Assembly (NCBI RefSeq): GCF_002734215.1
Contig: NZ_NSEB01000003.1
Location: 140,639-204,638, forward strand
Reading direction: 5' to 3'
DNA from: Fredinandcohnia onubensis
GTDB taxonomy: Bacteria > Bacillota > Bacilli > Bacillales > Bacillaceae_L
DNA length: 64,000 nt
Below the pieces are notes generated by a model. It saw only the letters and a program-made list of their open reading frames with translations, made no database searches and was not told where the DNA came from. A program made the translations under genes and the position numbers. How positions within the stretch are numbered: position 1 is the first letter of the stretch; each line of letters begins with the position of its first letter. Below, one piece after another: positions 53,005-62,652 of the stretch.

Positions 53005-55236
53005 ATGATGAAAGCATGGGCTGGTTTTAAAGAAGGAAAATGGCAAAAAGACATTGATGTACGTGACTTCATAATAGAGAACTTTACACCATATAGCGGT
53101 GACGATGAATTTTTAGTGGGACCGACTGAAGCGACAAATACGCTGTGGAAGCTTGTAATGGAGTTAACGAAGCAGGAGCGTGAAAAAGGTGGAGTGCTTG
53201 ATATGGATACAAAAATTGTATCTACGATTACTTCACATGGCCCTGGTTACTTAGATCAGGAGAAAGAAAAGGTGGTTGGATTCCAAACCGATAAACCGTT
53301 TAAGCGTTCACTTCAACCGTTTGGTGGGATTAGAATGGCGGTTGATTCTGCGAAATCCTATGGGTTTGAAATAGACCAGGAAATCGTTAAGATTTTTACT
53401 GATTATCGAAAAACACATAATCAAGGTGTATTTGATGCTTATACACCAGAAATGAAACTTGCGAGAAAAGCGGGTATTATTACAGGACTACCTGATGCAT
53501 ATGGTCGTGGAAGAATCATCGGAGATTACCGCAGAGTGGCTCTTTATGGGGTCGACCGACTCATTCAAGACAAGAAGAAAGACCTTCTTGAAACCGGAAA
53601 TGGAACCATGACTGATGACATCATTCGTGATAGAGAAGAGCTTTCAGAACAAATTCGTGCACTACAGGAATTAAAGGAACTAGCTGTCTCTTATGGCTAT
53701 GACATTTCAGAACCAGCTGCAAATGCGAGGGAAGCATTTCAATGGCTATACTTCGCGTATTTAGCAGCGATAAAAGAACAAAATGGGGCTGCGATGAGTT
53801 TAGGCCGTGTGTCCACATTCTTAGATATCTATATTGAAAGAGATTTAGAAAACGGCCTATTAACCGAGCAAGAAGCACAGGAAATTGTCGACCATTTTGT
53901 CATGAAACTACGACTTGTTAAGTTTTCAAGAACACCAGATTACAATGAGCTATTCAGTGGTGATCCTACTTGGGTGACAGAATCTCTTGCAGGTGTTGCA
54001 CTTGATGGACGTCCATTGGTTACGAAAAACTCATTCCGTTTCTTGCATACACTAGACAATCTTGGACCAGCACCTGAACCAAACCTAACTGTACTTTGGT
54101 CAGTGAAGTTACCTGAAAACTATAAGAAATACTGCGCAAAAATGTCTATCAAAACAAGCTCCATTCAATATGAAAATGACGACATTATGCGTGAAACGTA
54201 TGGGGACGACTATGGCATTGCGTGCTGTGTATCTGCGATGACAATTGGAAAGCAAATGCAATTCTTCGGAGCGAGAGCGAACCTAGCGAAAGCTCTAATC
54301 TATGCAATCAATGGTGGTATTGATGAAAAGCTGAAGATCCAAGTTGGTCCGTCATACTCACCGATTACTTCAGAGTATCTTGATTATGAGGAGGTTCTAG
54401 AAAAATATGATTTAATGCTCGAATGGCTTGCAGGACTTTATGTGAACACATTAAATATCATTCACTACATGCATGATAAATACAGCTATGAACGATTAGA
54501 AATGGCATTGCATGACCGTGAAATTTTACGCACGATGGCATGTGGAATCGCGGGGCTATCAGTGGTCGCCGATTCACTAAGTGCAATCAAACATACTAAG
54601 GTGAAAACCATTCGTGATGAAAACGGAATTGTTGTAGATTACGAGATTGAAGGAGACTTCCCGAAATACGGAAACAACGATGATCGTGTCGATGACATTG
54701 CCGTTGAGCTTGTGAAGCGTTTTATGAATAAGATTAAAAAGCATAAAACATACCGTGACTCTGTTCACACACAATCCATTTTAACCATCACATCTAATGT
54801 CGTGTATGGGAAAAAAACAGGCAACACCCCTGATGGCCGTAAAGCTGGGGAACCATTTGCACCTGGTGCAAATCCACTCCATGGCCGTGACACAAAGGGT
54901 ACACTTGCTTCATTGAGCTCTGTCGCGAAGCTTCCATATGAATATGCTTTAGATGGAATTTCAAATACTTTCTCAATCGTACCGAAGGCTTTAGGAAGAG
55001 AGGAAGAAGCGAGAATTAGTAACCTGGCAGGTTTACTTGATGGGTACGTGATGAAAAAAGGTCACCATTTAAATGTGAATGTCTTTGACAGAGAAACATT
55101 AATGGATGCAATGGAACATCCTGAGTTATATCCACAATTAACCATACGTGTATCAGGATATGCCGTGAACTTTATCAAACTAACAAGAGAACAACAAATT
55201 GATGTTATAAACCGAACATTCCACGAAACCATGTAA
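53005..55236 (+). CDS. pflB: formate acetyltransferase (pyruvate formate-lyase) PflB
   Basis: A 743-residue glycyl-radical enzyme that splits pyruvate and CoA to acetyl-CoA and formate under anaerobiosis. The catalytic Cys-Cys pair is in [10 protein letters not shown] and the radical Gly is in RVSGYAVNF about 26 residues from the end. The start ATG follows GGAGGT; a second ATG directly after is equally possible. It is followed 28 bp later by its activase. Confidence 0.97.
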   Translation: MMKAWAGFKEGKWQKDIDVRDFIIENFTPYSGDDEFLVGPTEATNTLWKLVMELTKQEREKGGVLDMDTKIVSTITSHGPGYLDQEKEKVVGFQTDKPFKRSLQPFGGIRMAVDSAKSYGFEIDQEIVKIFTDYRKTHNQGVFDAYTPEMKLARKAGIITGLPDAYGRGRIIGDYRRVALYGVDRLIQDKKKDLLETGNGTMTDDIIRDREELSEQIRALQELKELAVSYGYDISEPAANAREAFQWLYFAYLAAIKEQNGAAMSLGRVSTFLDIYIERDLENGLLTEQEAQEIVDHFVMKLRLVKFSRTPDYNELFSGDPTWVTESLAGVALDGRPLVTKNSFRFLHTLDNLGPAPEPNLTVLWSVKLPENYKKYCAKMSIKTSSIQYENDDIMRETYGDDYGIACCVSAMTIGKQMQFFGARANLAKALIYAINGGIDEKLKIQVGPSYSPITSEYLDYEEVLEKYDLMLEWLAGLYVNTLNIIHYMHDKYSYERLEMALHDREILRTMACGIAGLSVVADSLSAIKHTKVKTIRDENGIVVDYEIEGDFPKYGNNDDRVDDIAVELVKRFMNKIKKHKTYRDSVHTQSILTITSNVVYGKKTGNTPDGRKAGEPFAPGANPLHGRDTKGTLASLSSVAKLPYEYALDGISNTFSIVPKALGREEEARISNLAGLLDGYVMKKGHHLNVNVFDRETLMDAMEHPELYPQLTIRVSGYAVNFIKLTREQQIDVINRTFHETM

Positions 55237-55264
55237 GGATGTTAGAAAAGGGAGGACGTTAAGC

Positions 55265-55990
55265 ATGAACGGACGCATTCATTCCATTGAAACCTGTGGG
55301 ACGGTAGACGGACCAGGACTACGTTATGTTATTTTCACTCAGGGGTGTTTGCTCCGTTGCCAGTTCTGTCATAACCCAGACACATGGAAATTAAATATGG
55401 GGAAGGAAATGAGTGTTACAGAAATCATCCATGATATCAAAACCTATCTTCCCTTTTTCCAAGCGTCGGGCGGCGGTGTTACCGTAAGTGGCGGTGAGCC
55501 TTTGCTACAACTTGAATTTCTAATCGAGTTGTTTAAAGAATGCAAGAAGCTTGGGATTCACACCACGATTGATAGTTCGGGTGGATGCTTTACACGTGCA
55601 CCTCATTTTATGGAAAAATTAGAGGAGTTACTGCCACTAACTGACCTGATTTTACTAGACATTAAGGAAATCGACCCAATAAAGCATAAGGAATTAACGG
55701 GATTAAGCAATGAACATATTCTGGACTTTGCTCAGTATCTATCAGATAAAAATGTTCCAGTTTGGGTTCGACATGTACTCGTTCCAACGATTAGCGATAA
55801 TGATGAAGATCTAACGAAGCTATCAGAGTTTATAAAAAATCTAACAAATGTGAAAAAAATTGAAGTCCTCCCATACCACAAACTTGGTATCTACAAATGG
55901 GAAAGCCTAGGTCTGGAATACAAACTCAAAGGAGTCGAACCCCCAACCGAACAACGTGTCAAAAACGCAGAAAGAATCCTAGGTTCATAA
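55265..55990 (+). CDS. pflA: pyruvate formate-lyase activating enzyme PflA
   Basis: A 241-residue radical SAM enzyme that installs the glycyl radical on PflB. The [4Fe-4S]/SAM motif is [12 protein letters not shown] near residue 30, followed by the GGE-type motif in VSGGEPLLQ. The N-terminal [16 protein letters not shown] is typical. The ribosome site is GGGAGGA. Confidence 0.96.
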   Translation: MNGRIHSIETCGTVDGPGLRYVIFTQGCLLRCQFCHNPDTWKLNMGKEMSVTEIIHDIKTYLPFFQASGGGVTVSGGEPLLQLEFLIELFKECKKLGIHTTIDSSGGCFTRAPHFMEKLEELLPLTDLILLDIKEIDPIKHKELTGLSNEHILDFAQYLSDKNVPVWVRHVLVPTISDNDEDLTKLSEFIKNLTNVKKIEVLPYHKLGIYKWESLGLEYKLKGVEPPTEQRVKNAERILGS

Positions 55991-55994
55991 TTCG

Positions 55995-56040
55995 GCGGGT
56001 CACAGGGATAGGTCCCGCGTCCCACCAATATTTTTACAGT
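55995..56040. repeat. Dispersed GGGAC/GTCCC repeat, left half
   Basis: GCGGGTCACAGGGAT-AG-GTCCCGCGTCCCA followed by CCAATATTTTTACAG, just after pflA. Confidence 0.65.
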
Positions 56041-56054
56041 CGTCTTAACATAGA

Positions 56055-56099
56055 AGCAGCAAAAGGAAGTATAAAATCTTCCTCTTGCTGCTTTTTTTG
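56055..56099 (+). terminator. Terminator of pflBA
   Basis: AGCAGCAAAAGGAAG (56055-56069) pairs with CTTCCTCTTGCTGCT (56078-56092) with one mismatch, followed by TTTTTTT. Confidence 0.85.
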
Positions 56100-56231
56100 T
56101 TAGGCCCTAAACCTAATCCAAAAAGCAGGAGATGTGGTGTTGATAACGAATTGTAGTTGAGGAAAATATTTTTAAATAAGTTGAAACAAATTCGGGGTCG
56201 AAACGACTTATTACTGATTGGGGGCGAGGCA

Positions 56232-56765
56232 TTGGAGAATTTGTCGTTCGACATAGAAACTATTTATGATACGTATTACCGGGATGTTTATCATTTTGCA
56301 CTCTTTTATACGAACAACCGACAAGAAGCAGAAGATATCACACAAGAAACTTTTATTAAAATCATGAAAAACATAGGAAGTCTACAAAATCCAGAAAGAT
56401 TGAAAACATGGATTTTCTCGATAGCAAAGCATACGGCAATTGATTTAAAACGAAAACAAAAGTTTATTCAATTCTTACCAGACTGGATCTACGAAAAAGA
56501 ATCAGAAGAAGCTACGCCTGAAAAGATGGCCATCCAAAAGAAGGAATGGGAAGAACTACAAGAAGCGCTCATAAAATTAAAGCCTAATTTTCGGTCCATT
56601 ATCATTTTACGAGGACTAAAAGAGTTGTCTGTTAAGGAAACCGCTGAAATCATGGGATGCAGTGAAAGGAAGGTACGCGTTGATTACCATAGAGCGATTC
56701 AACAAATGAAAAAACATATTCGAGTACACGAGGAAGGGTGGGGGCTAAATGAACAATCGAAATGA
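56232..56765 (+). CDS. ECF-type RNA polymerase sigma factor
   Basis: A 177-residue sigma-70 family factor with region 2 (YYRDVYHFALFYTNNRQEAEDITQETFIKI, then WIFSIAKHTAIDLKRK) and region 4 (FRSIIILRGLKELSVKETAEIMGCSERKVRVDYHRAI). The TTG at 56232 follows GGGGGCGAGG and is preferred over a TTG at 56157, whose extra 25 residues are not sigma-like. It overlaps the next gene, its probable anti-sigma factor, by 17 bp. Target promoters are unknown. Confidence 0.83.
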   Translation: MENLSFDIETIYDTYYRDVYHFALFYTNNRQEAEDITQETFIKIMKNIGSLQNPERLKTWIFSIAKHTAIDLKRKQKFIQFLPDWIYEKESEEATPEKMAIQKKEWEELQEALIKLKPNFRSIIILRGLKELSVKETAEIMGCSERKVRVDYHRAIQQMKKHIRVHEEGWGLNEQSK

Positions 56766-57816
56766 TGAGAAATGGTTACAGCCATTAAAAAAACGTCCTG
56801 ACCTTGAACCAAATCCAATTTTTGCAAAACAGCTAAAAGAATCACTAAAGGAAAAACAGACAATAAAAAGAAGAAATTTTTCAGGGCTAAAAATGTGGGT
56901 CCCTCTAACAGCGGCAATTATGCTGTTCTCCATCATATCTATGTCCTATGTGACAAGTAATCAAGAACAAAGGCAGCAGCCAGTCGAAACCGAAACCAAG
57001 GAAACTACCAATGTAGTGAATCCGGACTTTGATGCACTGTTAGCTGAGAATCCTGCGTATCAACAAATGTATGAATCAGTCTTAAAGGAAACCACATTAG
57101 AAAAAGCTAGTAAGCTAGTTGTTAATTTTTTTGAAGCGCTTCATGTTGAAGATAAGGAGTTCCTTAAGAAAAATGTGTTTTTTGTGGCGAATCCGGAAAA
57201 GGAAGTTGATGTACTACTTGATTTTTACAAGGGGATTGATGTGAATTCCATAGCTGTTAGCTCGTTTAACGAAAGTCAGGCAGAGCCTAGTGTAGAAATT
57301 GTTTTTTCATACAAACAGAATAATGAGGAAAAACTCCATCATATTCATGTCAACTACTGGGAAGAGGCAACAGTGGAAATTTATGCCCCTCTTGACGAGT
57401 ATGTGCCAGAGGTTAAAAATGATCTCGAGCTTAACGAGGAAGAAAGAGTGGCTTATGAGGAATTCAAGCTTGAACATGACCCTGAGGCAATAAGAACACT
57501 AGAACCAATCAGTGTAGCGAAATTATATCTCCAAGCGAATGCGGATGGTGATCAGGAAACTTCATATGCCCTGTACACAACAAGAGAAGAGTTTGTGATG
57601 TGGTCGAAAGAGGAAGATAAGAAGTACTGGGAAGAGGAAACAAGAGATCCCGAAAGCTACAAGAAACCATTTTACGGGTTAGGTTCAGGAACGTTTCATC
57701 AAACGAACGAGTATCAAGGATATATTTCCTTTCGTACTCAAAATGGAGACATGGGCTTCCAAATGGTAAAAGACGAAAATGGCGTTTGGAAAGTAGCTTT
57801 TATGCCCATTCAATAG
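56749..57816 (+). CDS. probable membrane-bound anti-sigma factor
   Basis: A 355-residue protein: a ~48-residue cytoplasmic N-terminus containing RPDLEPNPIFAKQLKESL, one transmembrane helix (residues ~50-69) and a ~285-residue extracytoplasmic part. The layout and the overlap with the sigma gene suggest it sequesters the sigma factor. The outer part has two NTF2-like-looking stretches (around 107-180 and 245-355, by pattern only). The signal it senses is unknown. It lacks the zinc-binding HxxxCxxC anti-sigma motif. Confidence 0.7.
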   Translation: MNNRNDEKWLQPLKKRPDLEPNPIFAKQLKESLKEKQTIKRRNFSGLKMWVPLTAAIMLFSIISMSYVTSNQEQRQQPVETETKETTNVVNPDFDALLAENPAYQQMYESVLKETTLEKASKLVVNFFEALHVEDKEFLKKNVFFVANPEKEVDVLLDFYKGIDVNSIAVSSFNESQAEPSVEIVFSYKQNNEEKLHHIHVNYWEEATVEIYAPLDEYVPEVKNDLELNEEERVAYEEFKLEHDPEAIRTLEPISVAKLYLQANADGDQETSYALYTTREEFVMWSKEEDKKYWEEETRDPESYKKPFYGLGSGTFHQTNEYQGYISFRTQNGDMGFQMVKDENGVWKVAFMPIQ

Positions 57817-57869
57817 TCATATAAAAAAATCCAACCTCATTTAGTCGGGAGGTTGGATTTTGACTATTG
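57811..57869. terminator. Bidirectional terminator between convergent genes
   Basis: Inner stem AATCCAACCTC / GAGGTTGGATT (57828-57838, 57849-57859) and outer arms CAATAGTCA / TGACTATTG (57811-57819, 57861-57869). Both stop codons lie in the outer arms. Confidence 0.85.
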
Positions 57870-58340
57870 AAGTCTAAAACCTTCTTCATATAAATAGTCT
57901 TCCGCTTCATCATAGGAGCCAAAGGCTTCTTCTAAGTTTAGGCCGGAATATACATTCCACCATTCATCTTCAAATACAAGTAGCAGTGTTTGTCCCTCAT
58001 CATTAACCCAACGTTCTTCTTGTCCTTCACCAATTATGGCATTTTCTCTCCCTAAAGGGGAATTCGCGGAGAGGGATTGAATCGATTCCTTTACGATTCG
58101 TCGTAAATCAGCTTCGGAGAAATCCCGTATATTAATAAATCCCTTAGCATCGACTTCGTAGTTTTGAAGGTTTCCGGCATAAACAAAACCATTACCATTT
58201 GGGTGTAGATGCTGTACAACAATCTTCTTTTCGAAGACGCTGTCGTTATAATGAAAATTTACTCTTCCTAAAGATACATTTTTTCGTTCCAATTCTGGGA
58301 AAGATTCGATGACCTTAAGTTTTTCCTCGAAAGATAGCAT
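57864..58340 (-). CDS. hypothetical protein (158 aa)
   Basis: A soluble acidic protein of unknown family. Notable segments are VNFHYNDSVFEKKIVVQHLHPNGNGFVYAG and a C-terminal DEWWNVYSGLNLEEAFGSYDEAEDYLYEEGF. There is no signal or membrane segment. The ATG at 58340 (third residue of the longer frame) has GAGGA at good spacing; the ATG at 58346 is too close. It is followed by ywbE upstream on the same strand, so the two may be one transcript. Confidence 0.65.
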   Translation of the reverse strand: MLSFEEKLKVIESFPELERKNVSLGRVNFHYNDSVFEKKIVVQHLHPNGNGFVYAGNLQNYEVDAKGFINIRDFSEADLRRIVKESIQSLSANSPLGRENAIIGEGQEERWVNDEGQTLLLVFEDEWWNVYSGLNLEEAFGSYDEAEDYLYEEGFRLQ

Positions 58341-58374
58341 ATGCATGTCCTCATTTCTAGTTTTAAAATAATTA

Positions 58375-58566
58375 TTAAATGATTTCCTTCACTCGCCCAA
58401 CTTGTCCATCCTCTAATCGAACCTTAATCCCATGAGGATGAAAACTAGACTTCGTTAAAATATCTTTTACAATTCCTTTTGTCAGTATACCAGTACGCTG
58501 GTCTTTCTTTAACACAATTTGAACCTCAATTCCCGGTACTATATCAGCACGATTCTGCCCATTCAT
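58375..58566 (-). CDS. ywbE: YwbE family protein
   Basis: A 63-residue conserved small protein of the YwbE family (GQNRADIVPGIEVQIVLKKDQRTG, FHPHGIKVRLEDGQVGRVKEI), with a predicted small beta-barrel fold and no known function. The ATG at 58566 has GGAAGGG 8 nt upstream on the minus strand. Confidence 0.9.
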   Translation of the reverse strand: MNGQNRADIVPGIEVQIVLKKDQRTGILTKGIVKDILTKSSFHPHGIKVRLEDGQVGRVKEII

Positions 58567-58621
58567 CACAAAAACCCTTCCATCAATTATTTGTCTATCT
58601 AGTTTACCCTACATTCGCGTT

Positions 58622-58691
58622 TGGGACAAAGGGACAGGTCCCGCGTCCCACCATATTCTTCCTGGGACACGGGATCTGTCCCCCTGACCCA
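58622..58691. repeat. Dispersed GGGAC/GTCCC repeat, full-length copy
   Basis: Left half 58622-58650 and right half 58663-58691 are inverted around CCATATTCTTCC. It lies in the 58567-58776 gap, which has no gene. Confidence 0.8.
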
Positions 58692-58776
58692 CGAGAAAGC
58701 CCACCAGCCACCCAGCCCAGCCATGACCGAACCCGACACCTTTACCAGCAAAAAAAGATGGCCGGGTGGGCCATCT

Positions 58777-59760
58777 TTAATATAGCTGTATCGGATGCAT
58801 TGTTGATTCTAATGGTTTGAACTCGTAGCCTTGTTCTTTTAGATAGTCTAGTAGTTTTGGTAAATGTTCGAGTGTTTCGGGTCTTTCGTGCAGTAGAATG
58901 ACAATTGGCTGATTCACCCGATTCAATTTAGTTAGCTGTTCAATTACACTATCAACATACCGGCTATCTCGAAATTGCCAATCACGGCTATCAATATTCC
59001 AGTCCCACATCTTGTAGCCAGCTGCATCTACCGCGGCCTTATAAGCATCTGTCATGTGTGGAGCACTGCCAAATGGTGTTCGAATGAGGTCTGTTTCAAT
59101 TCCTGTCAATTCGAAAAGCGTCTGTTGTGTTTGGTCCATTTCGCCAACAACGGATTTCGAAGATTGATAGAATTTATTTTTATCATGTGTGACTCCATGA
59201 AGACCGACACTGTGTCCTTTACTCGCCATTTCCTTGACCGCATCAGGATAATTTTTCATATTGTTGTCTAACATAAAAAAAGTTGCTTTCGCATCATATT
59301 GATCGAGTAAAGCAAGGATATCCTTTGAAACCTTATGAGGACCATCGTCAAAAGTGAGATAAACAGCCCTTGAAGGTGGGGCAGGTGTTTCCTTTGGTGC
59401 TTCCTGTTCTTGATCTTCTTCCTGTTCCTCATCTATTTCGGGAGTGGTTGGTTGCACTGGGTCTGGAGCTGTTTCTTTTGTTGGTTCAGTTGTAGGTGCG
59501 GATTCTTCTTCAGTGGGTTTTTCCTCTTCAATATTCCCTTTTGGTTGGTCATCAACTCTAAGATCATCATCTATTGGTTCATTTTTTTCAGGAGGTTCAA
59601 CAGGTGCAACAACCTCAATTACCGGTTCAGATGCATCTGCTTCTAGAAAAAATTTGGTTTTAAGTAGAAAGAAAGAATACAAGAGTAACAACACAATAAA
59701 GCCAAACAACGCAATAATCTTGACAATGTTGCCCTTTTTCATTTTTCTCGCATTCGACAT
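58777..59760 (-). CDS. polysaccharide deacetylase family protein (membrane-anchored)
   Basis: A 327-residue protein: N-terminal membrane anchor (~residues 14-33), a ~75-residue Pro/Glu/Thr-rich spacer and a NodB deacetylase domain. Motifs are VYLTFDDGPH (metal Asp), GLHGVTHDK (His pair), RTPFGSAPH, WDWNIDSRDW and VILLHERPETL. It likely deacetylates peptidoglycan or another cell-wall glycan outside the cell. The ATG at 59760 is preferred; 11 extra residues upstream (to 59793) are possible. Confidence 0.88.
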   Translation of the reverse strand: MSNARKMKKGNIVKIIALFGFIVLLLLYSFFLLKTKFFLEADASEPVIEVVAPVEPPEKNEPIDDDLRVDDQPKGNIEEEKPTEEESAPTTEPTKETAPDPVQPTTPEIDEEQEEDQEQEAPKETPAPPSRAVYLTFDDGPHKVSKDILALLDQYDAKATFFMLDNNMKNYPDAVKEMASKGHSVGLHGVTHDKNKFYQSSKSVVGEMDQTQQTLFELTGIETDLIRTPFGSAPHMTDAYKAAVDAAGYKMWDWNIDSRDWQFRDSRYVDSVIEQLTKLNRVNQPIVILLHERPETLEHLPKLLDYLKEQGYEFKPLESTMHPIQLY

Positions 59761-60038
59761 TAAGCATACCTTCTTTGCTGTGATATTCTTCAATATATAA
59801 GACGCTTATATTGCAGAAATGTTTCACTTTTATTACGACATTTTTACAAAATTTGTACAGACAAGCCTTATAGTAACATAAGGAAAGGCTTTGAGGAAGA
59901 AGAAATTATGGAAAAAAAAGGTTTTTGAGAATCGAATGCTCATAGTCTAATATAATATAGGACAATTTACTTGTTTCAACGATAAAAATAGTTAATAATC
60001 CACTTATAACATACTTTTAATGAAGGGGGATTCTCGAT

Positions 60039-60896
60039 TTGAAAATGAGGGTTTCAGCCGTTCAATATCATCTTCACACAATCAGTTCCTTTGATGAATT
60101 TGCGGCTCAATGTGAGCATTATATAAAAACTGCAATGGAATTTGACGCAGAATTTATTCTGTTTCCAGAGTTCTTCACTACACAGCTTTTATCCATTGGT
60201 AAGGAGGATGGTTCAAGTCTGACTATCGATGATCTACCAAGCTTTACTGAAAGCTACCGTGAGCTTTTTTCAAACCTTGCCAAACAATACAATGTCCACA
60301 TTATTGGTGGAACACATGTCATCCGAAAGGGAGACCATCTCAACAATGTGGCTCATTTATTTTATCCAGATGGTCGAGTGGGGGAGCAGGCTAAGCTGCA
60401 TATTACCCCAACGGAAGTGAACGAATGGAATATGACACCTGGAGACGATTTCCAAGTGTTCGATACAGAAAAAGGACGCATTGCGATGTTAACTTGCTAT
60501 GATATCGAGTTCCCTGAAATTGTACGAATGGCAAAGGCTAAGGGTGCTGATGTAATCTTTTGCCCATCTTGTACAGATGACCGCCACGGCTTCCATCGAG
60601 TGCGTTATACAAGCCATGCAAGAGCTGTGGAAAACCAAGTCTATGTTGTCGGAACAGGCACGGTTGGTACGCTACCAACGGTTGATTTTATGCGTGCAAA
60701 CTTTGGTCAGGCAGCGGTTATTACACCAAACGATATTCCATTCCCACCAAAAGGAATTTTAGTGGAAGGCGAAGTAAACAATGACATGATCGTGACGGCA
60801 GACCTTGATTTGGATCTTCTCTCTGAAGTACGTGAAAGAGGTTCGGTTACAACATGGCGTGACCGTAGAACGGACCTATATCCTGATTGGAAATAA
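60039..60896 (+). CDS. carbon-nitrogen hydrolase (nitrilase superfamily)
   Basis: A 285-residue nitrilase-superfamily enzyme. The Glu-Lys-Cys triad is visible as Glu in LFPEFFTTQ, Lys in QAKLHITPTE and Cys in MLTCYDIEFPE. It probably hydrolyses an amide. It resembles the nitrilase half of B. subtilis YhcX, which is fused to an acetyltransferase; here a separate GNAT-like gene follows 19 bp downstream. The TTG start at 60039 has GAAGGGGGA 8 nt upstream; an ATG at 60045 is the alternative. Confidence 0.88.
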   Translation: MKMRVSAVQYHLHTISSFDEFAAQCEHYIKTAMEFDAEFILFPEFFTTQLLSIGKEDGSSLTIDDLPSFTESYRELFSNLAKQYNVHIIGGTHVIRKGDHLNNVAHLFYPDGRVGEQAKLHITPTEVNEWNMTPGDDFQVFDTEKGRIAMLTCYDIEFPEIVRMAKAKGADVIFCPSCTDDRHGFHRVRYTSHARAVENQVYVVGTGTVGTLPTVDFMRANFGQAAVITPNDIPFPPKGILVEGEVNNDMIVTADLDLDLLSEVRERGSVTTWRDRRTDLYPDWK

Positions 60897-60915
60897 TCGA
60901 AAGAGAGTGAATGAG

Positions 60916-61587
60916 ATGGATTATAAAAGAATAACAAGCATCAACGACCCGTTATTTTTTAAAATGCATGAATTAATGAAAAGTGTGTTTCCTAAAGAGG
61001 AAGTTCTAGATTTTGAACTTTGGAAGGAGCCGCTTGAGGACCCAAGTGTTCGTGTTTTCGTTGCGGTGCATGACGATGAGGTCGTTGGGACAACGGAATA
61101 CCGTTATTATCCAGACTGGAATATTGCGATGACTGATTTTACGATCATCGGTCAACCAGGATTAAGTATCGGTCGCTTTTTAGCACAAAACCGCAGTAAG
61201 GATTTACAGGAGTTAGCTGCTGCAAACGGGAAAGAGTTATTCGGAATGTTTGCTGAAATCTACGATCCGTATCAAGTTGCGCACTATGAATTTGGAACAG
61301 TCAAGCCAATGGATCCATTCGTGCGCCGTGAGGTTCTGTCTCATCTTGGCTATAAGCGTATAGAGCTCGACTATGTTCACCCATCTTGGAACAATGACGG
61401 GGAAGCAGTGAAGGGATTAGATCTATGCTTCATGCCTAGTAATGACCAAGTATCTGAATTACCAAGCCAATTGGTGGTTGATTTCTTAACAACGTATTAT
61501 ACAGTTCTTCCAAACAAACCGGCAGTATGGCTTGAAATGGTGAACAGACTAACGGAAAAAGAAACGGTAAACTTACTTCCATTATAA
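60916..61587 (+). CDS. GNAT-like acetyltransferase, partner of the nitrilase
   Basis: A 223-residue protein with a GNAT-like pattern: SINDPLFFKMHELMKSVFPKEEV at the N-terminus, VAVHDDEVVGTTEYRYYPD (beta strands with VGT) and QPGLSIGRFLAQNRSKDL in the place of motif A. The match is by pattern and only moderate. The ATG at 60916 follows GAGAGTG. The gene is very close to the nitrilase gene, so they are probably cotranscribed and act on the same metabolite (inference). Confidence 0.6.
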   Translation: MDYKRITSINDPLFFKMHELMKSVFPKEEVLDFELWKEPLEDPSVRVFVAVHDDEVVGTTEYRYYPDWNIAMTDFTIIGQPGLSIGRFLAQNRSKDLQELAAANGKELFGMFAEIYDPYQVAHYEFGTVKPMDPFVRREVLSHLGYKRIELDYVHPSWNNDGEAVKGLDLCFMPSNDQVSELPSQLVVDFLTTYYTVLPNKPAVWLEMVNRLTEKETVNLLPL

Positions 61588-61593
61588 AAATAC

Positions 61594-61638
61594 AATCCAT
61601 ATTTAAATCTGATTGGTTTAAATATGGATTTTTTTTGT
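61594..61638 (+). terminator. Terminator of the nitrilase-GNAT operon
   Basis: AATCCATATTTAAA (61594-61607) and TTTAAATATGGATT (61617-61630) form a perfect 14-bp stem followed by TTTTTT. Confidence 0.9.
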
Positions 61639-61662
61639 CTGAAAAATGTCTGAAAAACGACA

Positions 61663-61706
61663 TGTGATATAAATCATATTCCAGCAGGGACATAAGGATT
61701 TACAAT
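61663..61706 (+). promoter_or_regulatory. Fnr-like box with -10 upstream of the CtaG-like gene
   Basis: TGTGA-TATAAA-TCATA (61663-61678) differs from the Fnr consensus at one base. TACAAT (61701-61706) follows after 22 nt, the same spacing as at the pfl and qox promoters. Confidence 0.6.
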
Positions 61707-61807
61707 GAAAGTAGAAGCGTATGTTTAGAAGAGTTTTGGCGTGGAGAAGTCAAAAACGCAGGATTGTGACCTTCTGAGCAACCAATATCCGTAAAGCTGG
61801 TGATATT

Positions 61808-62635
61808 GTGATTAGTCAAATTTTAGATGGTTTTAGTTTTCACTCCCAATGGAATGGGGGTATCATCTTTTTTACCTTGATTTTAATTGTCTTATATATG
61901 TTCCTTTTACCAACACCAAAAGATCATCCGAAGTATAAATCAATAGCGTTTGCCGGAAGTATGCTGCTGATTCTATTGGCTGTGGGAAGTCCTTTGAATC
62001 TTTTAGGACGCATGCTGTTTCGTGCTCACATCATTCAGATTGTTATTGTACTTCTTATTGCAGCACCGTTGATTGTAATTGGACTAAAGACAAATCTGCT
62101 TGAAAAAATGCTCCAAAAAAATGGTGTGAAAAAGGTTTATCGTGTTTTAACTAATCCTGTGTTTACAATTGTTCTCTTTCACGGTTTGTTAATTGGATAT
62201 CACGTACCTGTTATGTTTGACTGGATTCGAACAGGATACTTTACAAACTATTTCTTTTTAATTGGCTTGATAGCAGCTGCCGTCTTACTATGGTGGCCAA
62301 TCATCGGACCGATCAAAGAGCATGATCAGATGACTCTTAAGAAAAAGCTTATTTATATAGTGGTTAACATTGCATTGTTTTTACCAGTGACCCTGTTTTT
62401 ATGGCTCGCAGATGATGCGTTGTATTCTGTATATAGTGACACAAGTCAAATGTTGGCGGCACTGGCATTATGTATGCCTCTCGGTGAGGAGATTCCGCCA
62501 GATTTATTAGAAACACTACTCCCATATCCACCAGTTGGAGAACAAAAAAACGGAGCCATCATCCTATTTATCACACAAGCACTAATCTTCGGTTTGAGTG
62601 CAACATGGTTGTTTATGAAAAAAGGCAGGAAGTAA
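61808..62635 (+). CDS. cytochrome c oxidase assembly factor CtaG-like
   Basis: A 275-residue membrane protein with about seven helices of the Caa3_CtaG family. Marks are LLAVGSPLNLLGRMLFRAHIIQ and VMFDWIRTGYFTNYFFLIGLIAAAVLLWWPIIGP. Family members assist copper-A/oxidase assembly; no caa3 oxidase genes are in this window. The GTG at 61808 has only a weak ribosome site (GGTGAT). An Fnr-like promoter precedes it, which would tie it to oxygen limitation. Confidence 0.88.
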   Translation: MISQILDGFSFHSQWNGGIIFFTLILIVLYMFLLPTPKDHPKYKSIAFAGSMLLILLAVGSPLNLLGRMLFRAHIIQIVIVLLIAAPLIVIGLKTNLLEKMLQKNGVKKVYRVLTNPVFTIVLFHGLLIGYHVPVMFDWIRTGYFTNYFFLIGLIAAAVLLWWPIIGPIKEHDQMTLKKKLIYIVVNIALFLPVTLFLWLADDALYSVYSDTSQMLAALALCMPLGEEIPPDLLETLLPYPPVGEQKNGAIILFITQALIFGLSATWLFMKKGRK

Positions 62636-62647
62636 TTTCCTGCCTTT
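62621..62647. terminator. Convergent terminator
   Basis: AAAGGCAGGAA (62621-62631) and TTCCTGCCTTT (62637-62647) form a perfect 11-bp stem. The A-run before it gives a T-run for the minus-strand gene. Confidence 0.75.
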
Positions 62648-62652
62648 GCTGT

